64,000 nucleotides of DNA from CADEEN01 sp963783785 (GTDB lineage Bacteria > Pseudomonadota > Gammaproteobacteria > Burkholderiales > Burkholderiaceae_C): positions 153,375 through 217,374 of the forward strand of contig CAWAOQ010000015.1 in assembly GCA_963783785.1 (NCBI GenBank). The letters run 5' to 3'. Made by a program: the position numbers and the translations under genes. Positions 9,326 to 18,681 of this stretch are shown in pieces; the stretch's first letter is position 1; each line of letters opens with the position of its first letter. The notes beneath the pieces were generated by a model. It saw only the letters and a list, made by a program, of their open reading frames with translations, did no database searches and was not told where the DNA came from.

Positions 9326-10231
9326 GTGCCGACGACCCCGCCACGCAAGACCGCCGCCGACTTCGACCCCGAAGTGCTGCAGCTCTTTGACCAGTACGTT
9401 CATGGTCGGCTCGACCGCCGCGGCTTTCTCGACCGCGCCGCGCGCGTTGCCGCCGCCAGCGGCACCACCGCGGCCGCCCTGCTCGCCGCGCTGAGCCCGA
9501 ATTTCGCGGCCGCGCAAAAGGTGTCGCCCACCGATGCGCGCCTGAAGAACGAATTCATCGAGTTCGCCTCGCCTGCCGGCAACGGCAAGGTGCGCGCGCT
9601 CGTGTCGCGCCCGGCGCAGGCCGCCGGCGCGCTGCCGGCGGTGCTGGTGATCCACGAGAACCGCGGCCTCACCCCGCACATCGAAGACATTGCACGCCGG
9701 CTGGCCCTGGACAACTTCATCGCCGTCGCGCCAGACGCCCTCTTCACGCAAGGCGGCTACCCCGGCAATGAGGACAAGGCGCGCGAGCTGTTCGCCAAGC
9801 TCGACCCGGCCAAGACACGCGAAGACTTCGTCGCCGCCGCCAACCATGCGCGCACCCTTGCCGGCAGCAATGGCAGGCTCGGCGCCGTGGGCTTCTGCTG
9901 GGGCGGCGGCATCGTCAACCTGATCGCCACCCGCGTGCCCGAGCTCGCCGCCGGCGCGCCGTTCTATGGCCCGGCCGCGCCGCTGGACAAGGTCGGTGCG
10001 ATCAAGGCCGAGTTGCTGCTCGCGTTTGCCGAAAACGACACCTGGGTCAACCCTTCGTGGCCGCCCTACGAAGCCGCACTGAAGGCCGCCGGCGTGCGGT
10101 TCGAGGCCTACACCTACCCCGGCACGCAACATGGCTTCAACAACGACACCACGCCGCGCTTCGACGAGGCAGCGGCGAAGTTGGCCTGGGGACGGACGTT
10201 GGCGTTGTTCAATCGCACGTTGCGGGTCTGA
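9326..10231 (+). CDS. Dienelactone hydrolase family protein with Tat signal
   Basis: Alpha/beta hydrolase of the dienelactone hydrolase family, 301 residues. A twin-arginine signal (RRGFLDRAA then a hydrophobic Ala-rich stretch ending NFAAAQ) indicates folded export to the periplasm. The catalytic triad is visible: Cys in GFCWGGG, Asp in AENDTWV and His in QHGFNND. HENRGLTPHIEDIARRLA is a typical N-terminal motif of this group. The GTG start at 9326 has CGGAG six bases upstream and puts the Tat motif near residue 30. The substrate is unknown; exported members are usually uncharacterised carboxylesterases. It is transcribed alone, away from manD, and converges on the altronate dehydratase-like gene. 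Confidence 0.87.
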   Translation: MPTTPPRKTAADFDPEVLQLFDQYVHGRLDRRGFLDRAARVAAASGTTAAALLAALSPNFAAAQKVSPTDARLKNEFIEFASPAGNGKVRALVSRPAQAAGALPAVLVIHENRGLTPHIEDIARRLALDNFIAVAPDALFTQGGYPGNEDKARELFAKLDPAKTREDFVAAANHARTLAGSNGRLGAVGFCWGGGIVNLIATRVPELAAGAPFYGPAAPLDKVGAIKAELLLAFAENDTWVNPSWPPYEAALKAAGVRFEAYTYPGTQHGFNNDTTPRFDEAAAKLAWGRTLALFNRTLRV

Positions 10232-10318
10232 GGTTCTTCGCCGGGGCAGCCCTGAGCGGGCCGAGGCGCAGGCCGGCCCGCGGATGTCGCCCGCACACCG
10301 AACCAAGCACGCCGCGCA

Positions 10319-11866
10319 TCACATCACCGCCCCAAGCTGCCAAGGCACGAACTCGTTCTGCCCGTAGCCATGCAGCTCGCTCTTGGTCTTGCGGCCTGAC
10401 GCGGTGTCGAGGATCAGCCTGAAGATGCGCTCGCCCGCCGCGTCGACCGAGTCGACGCCTTCGACGATGCCGCCGCAGTCGATGTCGATGTCGTCCTGCT
10501 GCTTGGTCCACAACGCGGTGTTGGTGGACAGCTTCAGCGACGGGCTCGGCGCGCAGCCGTAGGCCGAGCCGCGGCCGGTGGTGAAGCAGATCAGGTTGGC
10601 GCCGCCGGCGACCTGGCCGGTGGCCGATACCGGGTCGTAGCCCGGGGTGTCCATGTAGACGAAGCCGCGGGCGGTGACGGGTTCGGCGAACTCGACCACG
10701 TCGACCAGATTGGTGGTGCCGCTCTTGGCGATCGCGCCGAGCGACTTTTCGAGGATCGTCGTCAGGCCACCCGCCTTGTTGCCGGCCGAGGGGTTGTTGT
10801 CCATCGACATGCGGTTGCGTGCCGTGTACTGCTCCCACCAGGCGATGCGGGCGAGCAGCTTGTCGGCCACCTGTTGGCTGACCGCGCGGCGCGTCAGCAG
10901 GTGCTCGCCGCCGTAGATCTCGGGCGTCTCGCTGAGGATCGCGGTGCCGCCGTGGCGCACCAGGCGGTCGACGGCGGCACCGAGCGCCGGATTCGCGGTG
11001 ATGCCCGAGTACCCATCGCTGCCGCCGCACTGCAGGCCGACGGTGAGGTGGCGTGCCGGCACCGGCTGGCGCTTGACGCGGTTGGCCTCGGGCAGCAACT
11101 GCCGGATCAGTTCGACACCGCGGGCGACGGTCTTGGCGGTGCCGCCGGTGTCCTGGATGTTGAAGGTGACCAGGCGGGCGCCTTCCTGCAAGCCTTCCTG
11201 CGCGACCAGGCCCTGGATCTGGTTGGTCTCGCAGCCGAGGCCGACCACCAGCACCGCGGCGAAGTTCGGGTGCCTGGCATAGCCGCCGAGCGTGCGCCGC
11301 AGCACGCGCAGCTCTTCGCCCTCGCTGTCGGTGGCGCAGCCCATGCCGTGCGTCAGCGCGACGACGCCATCGACGTTCGGAAAGGCGGCCAGCGCCTCGG
11401 GGTGGATGTCGCGGCGGAACTGGTCGGCGATCGCGCGCGCGGCCGTCGCCGAGCAGTTCACGCTGGTCAGCACGCCGATGTAGTTGCGCGTGGCGACGCG
11501 GCCGTCGCCGCGCACGATGCCGTCGAAGGTGGCGGGTTCGGCGACGTAGGCCGTGGGCTGTGCGCCAGCGCCGGGCTCGTGTGCGCGCGCGAACTCGGCG
11601 AAGGCCAGGTTGTGGGTGTGCACGTGCTGGCCGGGGGCGATCGCCTGCGTGGCATGGCCGATCACCTGGTTGTAGCGGCGCACCGGCTCGCCCACTGCAA
11701 TCGCGCGGGTCGCGACCTTGTGGCCGGGCGGCACCAGGCCGGCGACGGTGAGGCCCTCGGCGGCGACGGTCGTGCCGCCGAGCAATTGACGGCGGGCGAT
11801 GACGACGTTGTCGGCGGGGTGGATGCGGATCACGGGATCGGTGTTCATGGCGCTTGCAGAGGACAT
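10319..11866 (-). CDS. uxaA: UxaA-family sugar-acid dehydratase (altronate dehydratase type)
   Basis: Full-length UxaA/GarD family dehydratase of 515 residues: an N-terminal SAF-like domain (about residues 10-100) and the main catalytic domain. Characteristic motifs are RNYIGVLTSVNCSATA, LTHGMGCATDSEGEEL, GLGCETNQI, GLQCGGSDGYSGITANPALG, SETPEIYGGEHLL and NPSAGNKAGGLTTILEKSLG. The conserved cysteines probably hold an iron cofactor. Altronate dehydratase makes 2-keto-3-deoxygluconate from altronate. L-galactonate or galactarate dehydration are alternatives, and no altronate oxidoreductase (UxaB) is present in the window. Start 11866 is three bases after the SDR stop; ATG 11848 is also possible. 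Last gene of the GntR-led operon. Confidence 0.85.
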   Translation of the reverse strand: MSSASAMNTDPVIRIHPADNVVIARRQLLGGTTVAAEGLTVAGLVPPGHKVATRAIAVGEPVRRYNQVIGHATQAIAPGQHVHTHNLAFAEFARAHEPGAGAQPTAYVAEPATFDGIVRGDGRVATRNYIGVLTSVNCSATAARAIADQFRRDIHPEALAAFPNVDGVVALTHGMGCATDSEGEELRVLRRTLGGYARHPNFAAVLVVGLGCETNQIQGLVAQEGLQEGARLVTFNIQDTGGTAKTVARGVELIRQLLPEANRVKRQPVPARHLTVGLQCGGSDGYSGITANPALGAAVDRLVRHGGTAILSETPEIYGGEHLLTRRAVSQQVADKLLARIAWWEQYTARNRMSMDNNPSAGNKAGGLTTILEKSLGAIAKSGTTNLVDVVEFAEPVTARGFVYMDTPGYDPVSATGQVAGGANLICFTTGRGSAYGCAPSPSLKLSTNTALWTKQQDDIDIDCGGIVEGVDSVDAAGERIFRLILDTASGRKTKSELHGYGQNEFVPWQLGAVM

Positions 11867-11869
11867 CGT

Positions 11870-12625
11870 TCAGTTGGACATGCCGCCGTCGGCGATCATC
11901 ACGCTGCCGGTGGTGAACGCGGCTTCGTCGCTGGCCAGGTAGACCGCCAGTGCAGCGATCTCGTCGGCGGTGCCGAGCCGGCCCATCGGCTGGCGTGCGA
12001 CGAACATCGCCTTGACCTCGGCCTCCGATTTGCCGCTCGACCGGGCCTGCGCGGCGATGCGTTGCTTCAGCGACGGCGAGTCGACCGTGCCGGGGCAGAT
12101 CGCGTTGCAGCGCACGCGCTGGGTCACGAAGTCGGCCGCCACCGCCTTGGTCAGGCCGATGACCGCGGCCTTGCTCGCGGCATAGACGAAGCGGTTGGGC
12201 ACGCCCTTGACGCTGCCGGCGACCGAGGCGATGTTGACGATCGAGCCGCCGCCCTGCGCCAGCATGCCGGGCAGGAAGGCGCGGATCGTCCGCGCCATCG
12301 AGCGCGCGTTGAGGTCGAACGCGAGGTCCCAGTCGGCCTCGCTGTAATCGAGCACGGTGCCGGCATGCACGACACCGGCGGCGTTGAACAGCACCTGGAT
12401 GTCACCGACTTCGCGGGCGGTGGCCGCGATCGCCGCGGCGTCGGTCACGTCGAGGATGCGCACGCTGGCGCCGCACTCGCGCGCCAGTGCATCCAGGCCG
12501 GCCTGGTCGACATCGGTGGCGATCACGCGGGCGCCTTCGCGCGCGAAGGCCAGCGCGGTGGCGCGGCCGATGCCGTGCGCGGCCGCGGTCAGGAAGGCCG
12601 TCTTGCCGGCAAGGCGGGGGGGCAT
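11870..12625 (-). CDS. SDR oxidoreductase, DHRS6-like (second paralogue)
   Basis: Short-chain dehydrogenase of 251 residues, clearly paralogous to the one at 5778-6551: shared TAA-GIGRATA-AF-REGARVIATD, VLDVTD, VHAGTVLD, VRCNAICPGTVDSPSL and QPMGRL blocks. Cofactor motif is TAAAHGIGRA; catalytic Tyr and Lys are in YAASKAAVIGLTKA. The family oxidises 2-keto-3-deoxy sugar acids or 3-hydroxy acids with NAD. GAGGAG lies eight bases before the ATG. It lies between an enolase-superfamily dehydratase and a UxaA-type dehydratase, either of which could supply the 2-keto-3-deoxy acid. No second FAH hydrolase accompanies it, so it may share the one at 4888. Confidence 0.87.
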   Translation of the reverse strand: MPPRLAGKTAFLTAAAHGIGRATALAFAREGARVIATDVDQAGLDALARECGASVRILDVTDAAAIAATAREVGDIQVLFNAAGVVHAGTVLDYSEADWDLAFDLNARSMARTIRAFLPGMLAQGGGSIVNIASVAGSVKGVPNRFVYAASKAAVIGLTKAVAADFVTQRVRCNAICPGTVDSPSLKQRIAAQARSSGKSEAEVKAMFVARQPMGRLGTADEIAALAVYLASDEAAFTTGSVMIADGGMSN

Positions 12626-12653
12626 GGTGCTCGCTCCTCGGTTCGGGTTGAAT

Positions 12654-13758
12654 TCAGCGGATCTCGCTGCGCTCGACGGCGCGGCGCTCGATCTCGGGCC
12701 ACAGCCATTCGATGCCCAGGCCGGGCGTGTCGGGCACGATGGCGTGGCCGTCTTCGATGGCCATGCGGCTCGACGCCACGGCGTCGAGTTGCGGGATGTA
12801 CTCGACCCACGACGCGCTCGGCGCCGCCGCCGTCAGGCTGACGTGCAGTTCCATCAGGAAGTGCGGCGCCACCATCAGGTTGTGGCACTCCGCCAGGTGC
12901 GCCACCTTCAGCCACGGCGTGATGCCGCCGATGCGTGCGACATCGACCTGCAGGATCGACGCCGCGCCCTGCTGCACATAGGCCGCGAACTGGCTCGGCG
13001 AGTACAGCGATTCGCCGACGGCGATCGGGATCTCGCTCGCCGCCGCCAGCCGCGCGTGGCCGGTGATGTCGTCGGCCGGCAGCGGCTCCTCGAACCAGGC
13101 GATGCCGAGCTCGGCATAGCGCGGCGCGCGGCGCAGCGCCTCGCTGAGCGTGAAGCACTGGTTGGCGTCGACCATGATCTCGAAGCCATCGCCGACCGCC
13201 TGGCGCACCGCCTTCAGGCGCGCCACGTCGTCGCTCACATGCGGCAGCCCGACCTTGACCTTGGCGCCCTTGAAGCCCGCCGCCTGCGCGGCCAGCGTCT
13301 CGCGCACGATGGTTTCGGTCGGGATGTGCAGCCAGCCGCCCTCGGTGGTGTAGACGGGGATGCGCCGCTTCGCGCCACCGGCGGCCTTCCACAGCGGCTG
13401 ACCGTCGCGGCGGCAGCGCCAGTCCCACAGCGCGGTGTCGATGGCCGCGAGCGCCAGGCTGCGTGATCGCGCCGACGGTGGTGGCGTGGGTGGCGAACAT
13501 CCCGTCGCGCCAGATCGCCTCGATCTCGGCCGGATCGCGGCCGAGCAGGCGCGGCGCGAGGTGGTCGCGCAGCAGCGCCACCACGCTCGAGCCGCCGGTG
13601 CCGATGGTGTAGCTGTAGCCGGTGCCCTGCGAGCCGTCGTCACAGGTGATGCGCACCATCGGCGTTTCCTGCGTCACGAACGACTGGATCGCATCGCTGC
13701 GCGGCACCGGGGGCGGCAGGTCGATGCGCAGGACTTCGACGCCGGTGATTCGGGTCAT
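12654..13758 (-). CDS. Enolase-superfamily sugar-acid dehydratase (mandelate racemase subgroup), one apparent frameshift
   Basis: About 368 residues, the normal length. The mandelate racemase subgroup uses a KxK base, three acidic metal ligands and a His-containing dyad. Visible: AKVKVGLPH (KxK), MVDANQCF, WFEEPLPADD, AVGESLYSPSQF and MVAPHFLMELHV. Galactarate/talarate, gluconate or rhamnonate dehydration are possible; I cannot choose. The reading frame breaks near 13462: the coding strand has ATCACGCAGCC where ATCACGCGCAGCC would join VGAIT to RSLALAAIDTALWDW, a loss of one CG from a CGCG. It is coupled to the TRAP genes upstream, whose cargo is probably its substrate. GAGG precedes the ATG. 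Confidence 0.85.
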
Positions 13759-13778
13759 GGCAGCCTCGAGAGAAAGGT

Positions 13779-15177
13779 TCAGAGACCCAGCGTGCGTGGC
13801 AGCCACAGCGAGATCGCCGGCACGTAGGTCAGGATCACCAGGCTGCCGAGCAGCGGGACCAGCCACGGCAGGATCGCCATCGTCGTGCGCTCGACACTCA
13901 GCTTGGCCACGCGCGCCAGCACGAACAGCACCATGCCCATCGGCGGGTGCAGCAGCCCGATCATCAGGTTGAGCACCATCACCAGGCCGAAGTGCACCGG
14001 ATCGATGCCGAGCTGCAGCACGATCGGCAGCAGGATCGGCACCAGGATCGTGATCGCCGCGGTCGGCTCGAGGAAGCAGCCGACGAACAGCATCAGCAGG
14101 TTGGCCATCAGCAGGAACAGCCACGGCTCCTTGGTGACGGCCAGCACCCATTCGGCGATCTGCGCGGTGACGCCGGTGGCGGTCAGCATCCAGCCGAAGA
14201 TCGACGCGGCGGCGACGATGAACATCACCGTCGCGGTGGTCTCGACCGTGTCGAGGCTGACCTTGACGAACATCTTCCAGCTCATCGTGCGGTACCACAC
14301 CAGGCCGAGGAACATCGCCCAGGCGCTGGCGGCGATCGCGCCTTCGGTGGGCGTGAACAGGCCGGTGGTCATGCCGCCGATCAGCAGCACCGGGGTCATG
14401 ATCGGCAGCACGGCCTGGAAGCGGAAGACGCGGTCGAGCGCGAACAGCGAGACGATCGCGCCGAAGACCACCGGCTGCGCCGGCAGGTCGATCTTGCTGA
14501 CCAGCGCCCAGGCGCCGAGCGGCCAGGCGATCACGATCGCCAGTTCGATCAGCGCGCGGCCGAAGCGGCTGCCGGAGAACTTGACGTCGCCGCCCCAGCC
14601 GTTCTTGTGCGCGAAGTAGGCCACCGTGACCATCATCAGCAGCGCCATCAGCACGCCGGGCAGGATGCCGGCCAGGAACAGCGCGCCGACCGAGACGTTG
14701 GCCATCATCGCGTAGATCACGAACGGCAGGCTCGGCGGGATGATCGGGCCCGAGCGTGGCCGATGCGGCCGTCACGCCGACCGCGAACTCGAGGTCGTAG
14801 CCGTGGTCCTTCATGGCCTTGATCTCGACCGTGCCGAGACCGGCCGCGTCGGCGATCGCGGTGCCGCTCATGCCGGCGAAGATCACCGAGCCGACGACGT
14901 TGACGTGGCCCAGCCCGCCCTTCAGCCAGCCGACCAGCGCCAGCGCGAAGTTGTAGATGCGGTTGGTGATGCCGGCGTTGTTCATCAGGTTGCCGGCGAG
15001 GATGAAGAACGGCACCGCCAGCAGCGGGAAGCTGTCGATGCCGCCGATCATGCGGTGCACCACCGCGAACGGCGGCAGGTCGCCGCTGACCAGGATGTAG
15101 AGCAGCGACGAGCCGGCCATCGCGATGGCCACCGGCAGGCCGCTGGCCATCAGGAACAGGAAGATGATCTTCAGCAT
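13779..15177 (-). CDS. dctM: TRAP transporter large permease DctM, one apparent frameshift
   Basis: Large membrane subunit (about 466 residues, 11-13 helices) of a DctPQM TRAP transporter, which imports organic acids with the sodium gradient. Family motifs: SFPLLAVPFFILAGNLMN, GMSGTAIADAAGLG, the conserved ATLGP-IIPPS loop, GCFLEPTAAITILVPILLP and LMIGLLHPPMGMVLF. The loop is split: near 14745-14751 the coding strand has GGGCCCGATC where GGGCCGATC would read LGPIIPPSLPFVIYAMM. One extra C. It follows dctQ and dctP in order. A GC-rich dispersed repeat lies between it and dctQ. Confidence 0.92.
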
Positions 15178-15183
15178 GTCAGT

Positions 15184-15236
15184 GTCCGCCGGGCCGCCCC
15201 AAGGGCACTGAGCGCCCCCTCGGGGGGCAGCGAACA
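15184..15236 (-). repeat. Dispersed intergenic repeat, copy 1
   Basis: Read on the minus strand this gap contains CCCCCGAGGGGGCGC followed by CTTGGGGCGGCCCGGCG. The same two blocks occur at 19735-19776 in the opposite orientation. The first block forms a stem (GCCCCC-TC-GGGGGC, 15214-15228). Such elements are common between genes in Burkholderiales genomes, from memory. It may act as an mRNA hairpin between dctQ and dctM; I see no U-tract. Confidence 0.6.
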
Positions 15237-15257
15237 AAGTGAGCGTGGGGGTTCATA

Positions 15258-15822
15258 TCAGCGGTCGTCCATGTGCGACTCGGGCCGCTCGAGCACCGAG
15301 TAGCCGCGCCGCCAGTGCACGCGCATGACCCAGATCGAGCGCAGCGACATCGCCGCGAAGCCGAACAGCACCACGCCGTAGACGATGTTCATCGGCAGGT
15401 CGACGATGGTCATCTGGTAGTTGCCCATCTTCAGCATCATCTGCACCGTGAAGACGGTCATCGAGCAGAGAAAGCCGATGCGCAGCACGTCGACCAGCAG
15501 CGCCAGCACACGCGCCGGCACGCGCCGGCAGGTAGCGGTACAGCAGATCGACCTGGATGTGGTTGTTCTTGGCCACGCCGATCGACGCGCCGACGAAGAC
15601 CACGCCGATCAGCAGGTAGCGCGCGATCTCCTCGGTCCACGAGGCCGAGTTGTTGAGCGCGTAGCGGGTGAAGAACTGGTAGAAGACGGTCGCGCCGAGC
15701 GCCCAGAACAGCGCCAGCGCGGCCCAGGCCTCGACCGGCGTGTGCGACAGGTCGACCGCCTCGTCGGTGGCGTGGAACTCGCCGTCGTCGCCCATCACCT
15801 TCGGGCCGGCATCGATGTCCAT
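15258..15822 (-). CDS. dctQ: TRAP transporter small permease DctQ, interrupted by 10-bp tandem duplication
   Basis: Small four-helix TRAP subunit. The first half reads WAALALFWALGATVFYQF and TRYALNNSASWTEEIARYLL, the family signature. The second half continues in another frame from VLALLVDVLRIGF to a hydrophilic tail ending HMDDR. The frame change is caused by a perfect direct repeat of cgcgccggca at 15511-15530. Removing one copy restores YRYLPARVLALLVDVL and a protein of about 184 residues. The duplication may be a real slippage mutation that would inactivate the transporter, or an assembly artefact. The 90-base gap to dctP holds no gene. Confidence 0.88.
15511..15530 (-). repeat. 10-bp tandem duplication inside dctQ
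   Basis: Two adjacent perfect copies of cgcgccggca. Ten bases is not a multiple of three, so the duplication alone explains the dctQ frame break. Other breaks nearby are one or two bases, so this one has a different character. Confidence 0.85.
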
Positions 15823-15911
15823 GTCTGGGCTGCGGTGGTCGGCTGCGAGATCGCACCATCGCGACAGCCTCGCCCTGGATGGCCGTGAGCGAGGGCACGG
15901 CGCGGCGCCGG

Positions 15912-16886
15912 CTACTTGATCGCGACGATGCGGTCGTAGTCCTTCTTGTCGAAGCCCAGCGACTCGACGCTCTTGTTCTTCAGCACCGCGTCGACGAAGC
16001 TCTGGCGGTTGACCTGCGTTGCACGCCCAGGCCCTTCTTCTTGAACTCGTCGACCAGTTCGGCCTCGCGCTTCTTGATCTGCGCGGTGGCGCGCGCGGCG
16101 GCCTCCAGCGCCACGTCGGAGAAGATCTTCTTCTCGGCGTCGGACAGCTTGTTCCAGACGTGCGGCGCGACCTGCGTCGTCAGGCCGTCGACGATGTGGC
16201 CGGTCAGCATGATGTGCTTCTGCACCTCGTAGAACTTCTTCGCCTCGATCGTGGTCAGCGGGTTCTCCTGCGCCTCGACGGTGCCGTTCTGCAGCGCCAG
16301 GTAGACCTCGGCGAAGGCGATCGGCGTCGGGTTGGCGCCGCAGGCTCTCGGGCGTCGCGCGGTAGGCCGGCACGTCGGGCACGCGGATCTTCATGCCCTT
16401 CATGCCGGCGCAATCGGTGAAGGCCTTCTGCGCGGTGGTGTGGCGCGCGCCGTAGTAGGTGTAGGCGAGGATCTGGATGCCGGTCTTGGCGCGGTAACCA
16501 TCGATCATTTCCTTGAACACGTCGCTCTTGCTGTAGGCCAGCAGGTGGTCGGCGTCGCGGAAGATGAACGGGTAGTAGGCGATGCCGATGCGCGGGTAGC
16601 TGCGCGCGGCGAACGACGGGCCGCTGATGATCATGTCGACCGTGCCCAGCGTCATGCCCTGGTTGATGTCGGTCTCCTTGCCCAGCGAGCAGGCCGGGAA
16701 GACCTGGATCTCGAACTTGCCGTTGGTGCGCTTCTTGATCTCCTCGGCGGCCCACACCGACTCGGTGTGGTACGGCTCGCTGGTCTCGTAGACGTGAGCC
16801 CACTTCAGCTTGGTCTGGGCGGCGGCCGGCAACGCCAGCGCCACGACAGCGGCGGCCAGCAGGGTCTTCAGCAGGGTGCGTTTCAT
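15912..16886 (-). CDS. dctP: TRAP transporter substrate-binding protein DctP, two apparent frameshifts
   Basis: Periplasmic DctP-family binding protein of about 324 residues with a Sec signal peptide (MKRTLLKTLLAAAVVALALP, cleaved after AAAQ). Family motifs: WAHVYETSEPYHTESVWAAEEI, GKFEIQVFPACSLGKETD, and the ligand-arginine region GMKIRVPDVPAYRATPESLG. The frame leaves after PESL (extra C near 16342) and returns near 16020 (one base missing), so the overall length is normal. The middle segment reads VQKHIMLTGHIVDGLTTQVA in the second frame. AGGAG precedes the ATG. It defines the cargo of the TRAP system; the sugar-acid dehydratases in the operon suggest an aldonate or aldarate. Confidence 0.9.
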   Translation of the reverse strand: MKRTLLKTLLAAAVVALALPAAAQTKLKWAHVYETSEPYHTESVWAAEEIKKRTNGKFEIQVFPACSLGKETDINQGMTLGTVDMIISGPSFAARSYPRIGIAYYPFIFRDADHLLAYSKSDVFKEMIDGYRAKTGIQILAYTYYGARHTTAQKAFTDCAGMKGMKIRVPDVPAYRATPESLRRQPDADRLRRGLPGAAERHRRGAGEPADHDRGEEVLRGAEAHHADRPHRRRPDDAGRAARLEQAVRRREEDLLRRGAGGRRARHRADQEARGRTGRRVQEEGPGRATQVNRQSFVDAVLKNKSVESLGFDKKDYDRIVAIK

Positions 16887-16911
16887 CGCGAGTCTCCTCT
16901 TTGGGGGTAAG

Positions 16912-17947
16912 TCAGGCCTCATCGGCCACCAGTTGAACCTTGGTACTGCGGCTGCGATCGAGCGCCAGCTCGAAAGCCTCCTGCGCCCGCGACAGCGGCA
17001 GTTGCGCGCTGATCAGCGGCCGCACATCGACGCGGCGCGATGCGGATCGCCTGCACCGCGAGATCGAATTCTCCGTTGGCGCGGAAGGCGCCGACGTAGT
17101 CCAGTTCGCGCGCCATCACGCTGTTGGCCGGGAACGGCAACTCGGCCGGCAGCGTGCCGACCTGGACGATGCGGCCGCCGCGCTGCACCGCGGCCAGGCA
17201 GGTGGCCAGCGCGGCGGCGGCCCCGGCGGCTTCGAGCGCGACGTCGAAGCGGTCGGCGAGCGTCGCGGCATCGGTGTCGCTGCGGACCGCGCTGTCGGCG
17301 CCGACGGTGCGCGCCATCGCCAGCGGGCGCTCGGCGATGTCGGCCACCACCACCTCGGCCGCGCCGGCCAGCCGCGCGGCGATGACGCACATGCAGCCGA
17401 TGGTGCCGCCACCGGTGACGAGCACGCGCTTGCCGAGCAGCGAGCCGGCGCGCTGCACCGCATGCAGGCCGACCGACAGCGGCTCCGCGCAGGCGATCTC
17501 GCCGAGCGTGATCTCGGGCTCGGTCACCGGCGTGAGCTGGCGCTCGGGCATCACGAACGACTGCGCGAACAGGCCCTGGGCGTGCGGGAAGATGCTCGCG
17601 CTGCCGAGAAAGAACATCTTGCGGCACAGGTTCATGCGCCCACCGCGGCAGTAATCGCACTGGCCGCAGGGATGCGACGGGTCGATCGCCACCTTGTCGC
17701 CGGCCTTGACGCGGGTGACCGCACCGCCGACGGCATCGACCACGCCCGAAGCCTCGTGGCCCGGCACCAGCGGCTCGCGGATCACGAACGCGCCGACGCG
17801 GCCATGCTGGTAGTAATGCAGGTCGGAGCCGCAGATGCCGCCGGCACCCAGCCGCAGGCGCACGTCGTGCGGACCGAGCGCGCGCGGCTCCGTCGGCGTC
17901 AGCCGCAGGTCGAGCGCGCCGTGCAGCGTGCAGGCAAGAGTGGTCAT
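16912..17947 (-). CDS. idnD: L-idonate 5-dehydrogenase-type zinc dehydrogenase, one apparent frameshift
   Basis: Medium-chain zinc alcohol dehydrogenase of about 344 residues, most like L-idonate 5-dehydrogenase. Zinc and substrate motifs: GGICGSDLHYYQHGRVG, PGHEASG, PSHPCGQCDYCRGG, FFLGSASIFPHAQG and AEPLSVGLHA; NAD site VTGGGTIGCM. E. coli IdnD shares GGICGSDLHYYQ-GKVG and FFGSA-YFPH. It would oxidise L-idonate at C5 to 5-ketogluconate; other sugar acids or polyols are possible. Near 17040 an extra C (GCGCCGCGTCG) moves the last 45 residues (VDVRPLISAQLPLSRAQEAF to KVQLVADEA) to another frame. The ATG overlaps the GntR stop (ATGA). Confidence 0.87.
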
Positions 17948-18669
17948 GCAGCCTCCTTGGCCGGCGTCGATTCGGTCCAGGCCACCGCGAAGCGGTCGTG
18001 CGAGTTGCCCAGGTGGGCCCGCATCGCGGCGCGCGCCGCCGCCACGTCACCGGCGGCCACCGCACGCAGCACCGCGCGGTGCTCGGCCACGGCCTGGCGC
18101 CAGCTGCGGGCGTTCTCGAAATGGCGTCCGAGCTGCTCGAACAGCGGGTTGTTGCGCTCGTCGAACAGCTCGGTCACCACCCTCACCAGCGCGGCGTTGT
18201 CGCTGGCCTCGGCCAGCGCGAGATGGAATGCACGATCGCCGCGGATCGGCATCACGCCGAGCGCGATGTCGTCTTCCATCAGCTTGATGGCGGCCCGCAG
18301 CCGCTTGACCGTGCCGGTGGCCTTCTGCCGCGCCGCCACGGCCGCCAGTTCCGACTCGATCAGCTGGCGGGCGCGAATGATCTCGAACGGGCCCAGCGCC
18401 GAGCCGACTTCAGGCGGCGCGGCCGCGGACATCACGGCCAGCGCGGTGACGTAGATGCCCGAGCCCATGCGCACCTCGACCAGGCCTTCCACCTCGAGCG
18501 CGATCAGTGCTTCGCGCACCGATGGCCGCGACACGCCCAACTGCGCTGCCAGGTCGCGCTCGGGCGGCAACCGCGAACCGGGCGCGAACTCACCGGCCGC
18601 GATCAGCGTGCGCAACTGGTCGGCGATCTGGCGATAGAGCCGGCGCGGCTCGATGGTGTGCAGGGGCAT
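17944..18669 (-). CDS. GntR family regulator, FadR subfamily
   Basis: Transcription factor of 241 residues: N-terminal winged helix (LYRQIADQLRTLI, GSRLPPERDLAAQLGVSRPS, VREALIALEVEGLVEVRMGSG) and a C-terminal FCD ligand domain with His metal ligands (DRAFHLALAEAS, AVAEHRAVLRAVAAGD). FadR-type members of sugar-acid clusters (ExuR, UxuR, DgoR, LgoR types) are repressors relieved by the pathway acid. It heads the minus-strand operon gntR-idnD-dctPQM-dehydratase-SDR-uxaA and has a palindromic operator 13 bases upstream, so it probably represses itself and the operon. No clear ribosome site was seen, so the leader may be very short. Confidence 0.92.
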   Translation of the reverse strand: MPLHTIEPRRLYRQIADQLRTLIAAGEFAPGSRLPPERDLAAQLGVSRPSVREALIALEVEGLVEVRMGSGIYVTALAVMSAAAPPEVGSALGPFEIIRARQLIESELAAVAARQKATGTVKRLRAAIKLMEDDIALGVMPIRGDRAFHLALAEASDNAALVRVVTELFDERNNPLFEQLGRHFENARSWRQAVAEHRAVLRAVAAGDVAAARAAMRAHLGNSHDRFAVAWTESTPAKEAA

Positions 18670-18681
18670 CGGGGGCTGTGG

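Noticed and set aside
15211..15236. Rho-independent terminator between dctQ and dctM
   Set aside because: The hairpin is strong but no U-tract follows, and it lies inside an operon; treated as a dispersed repeat instead.
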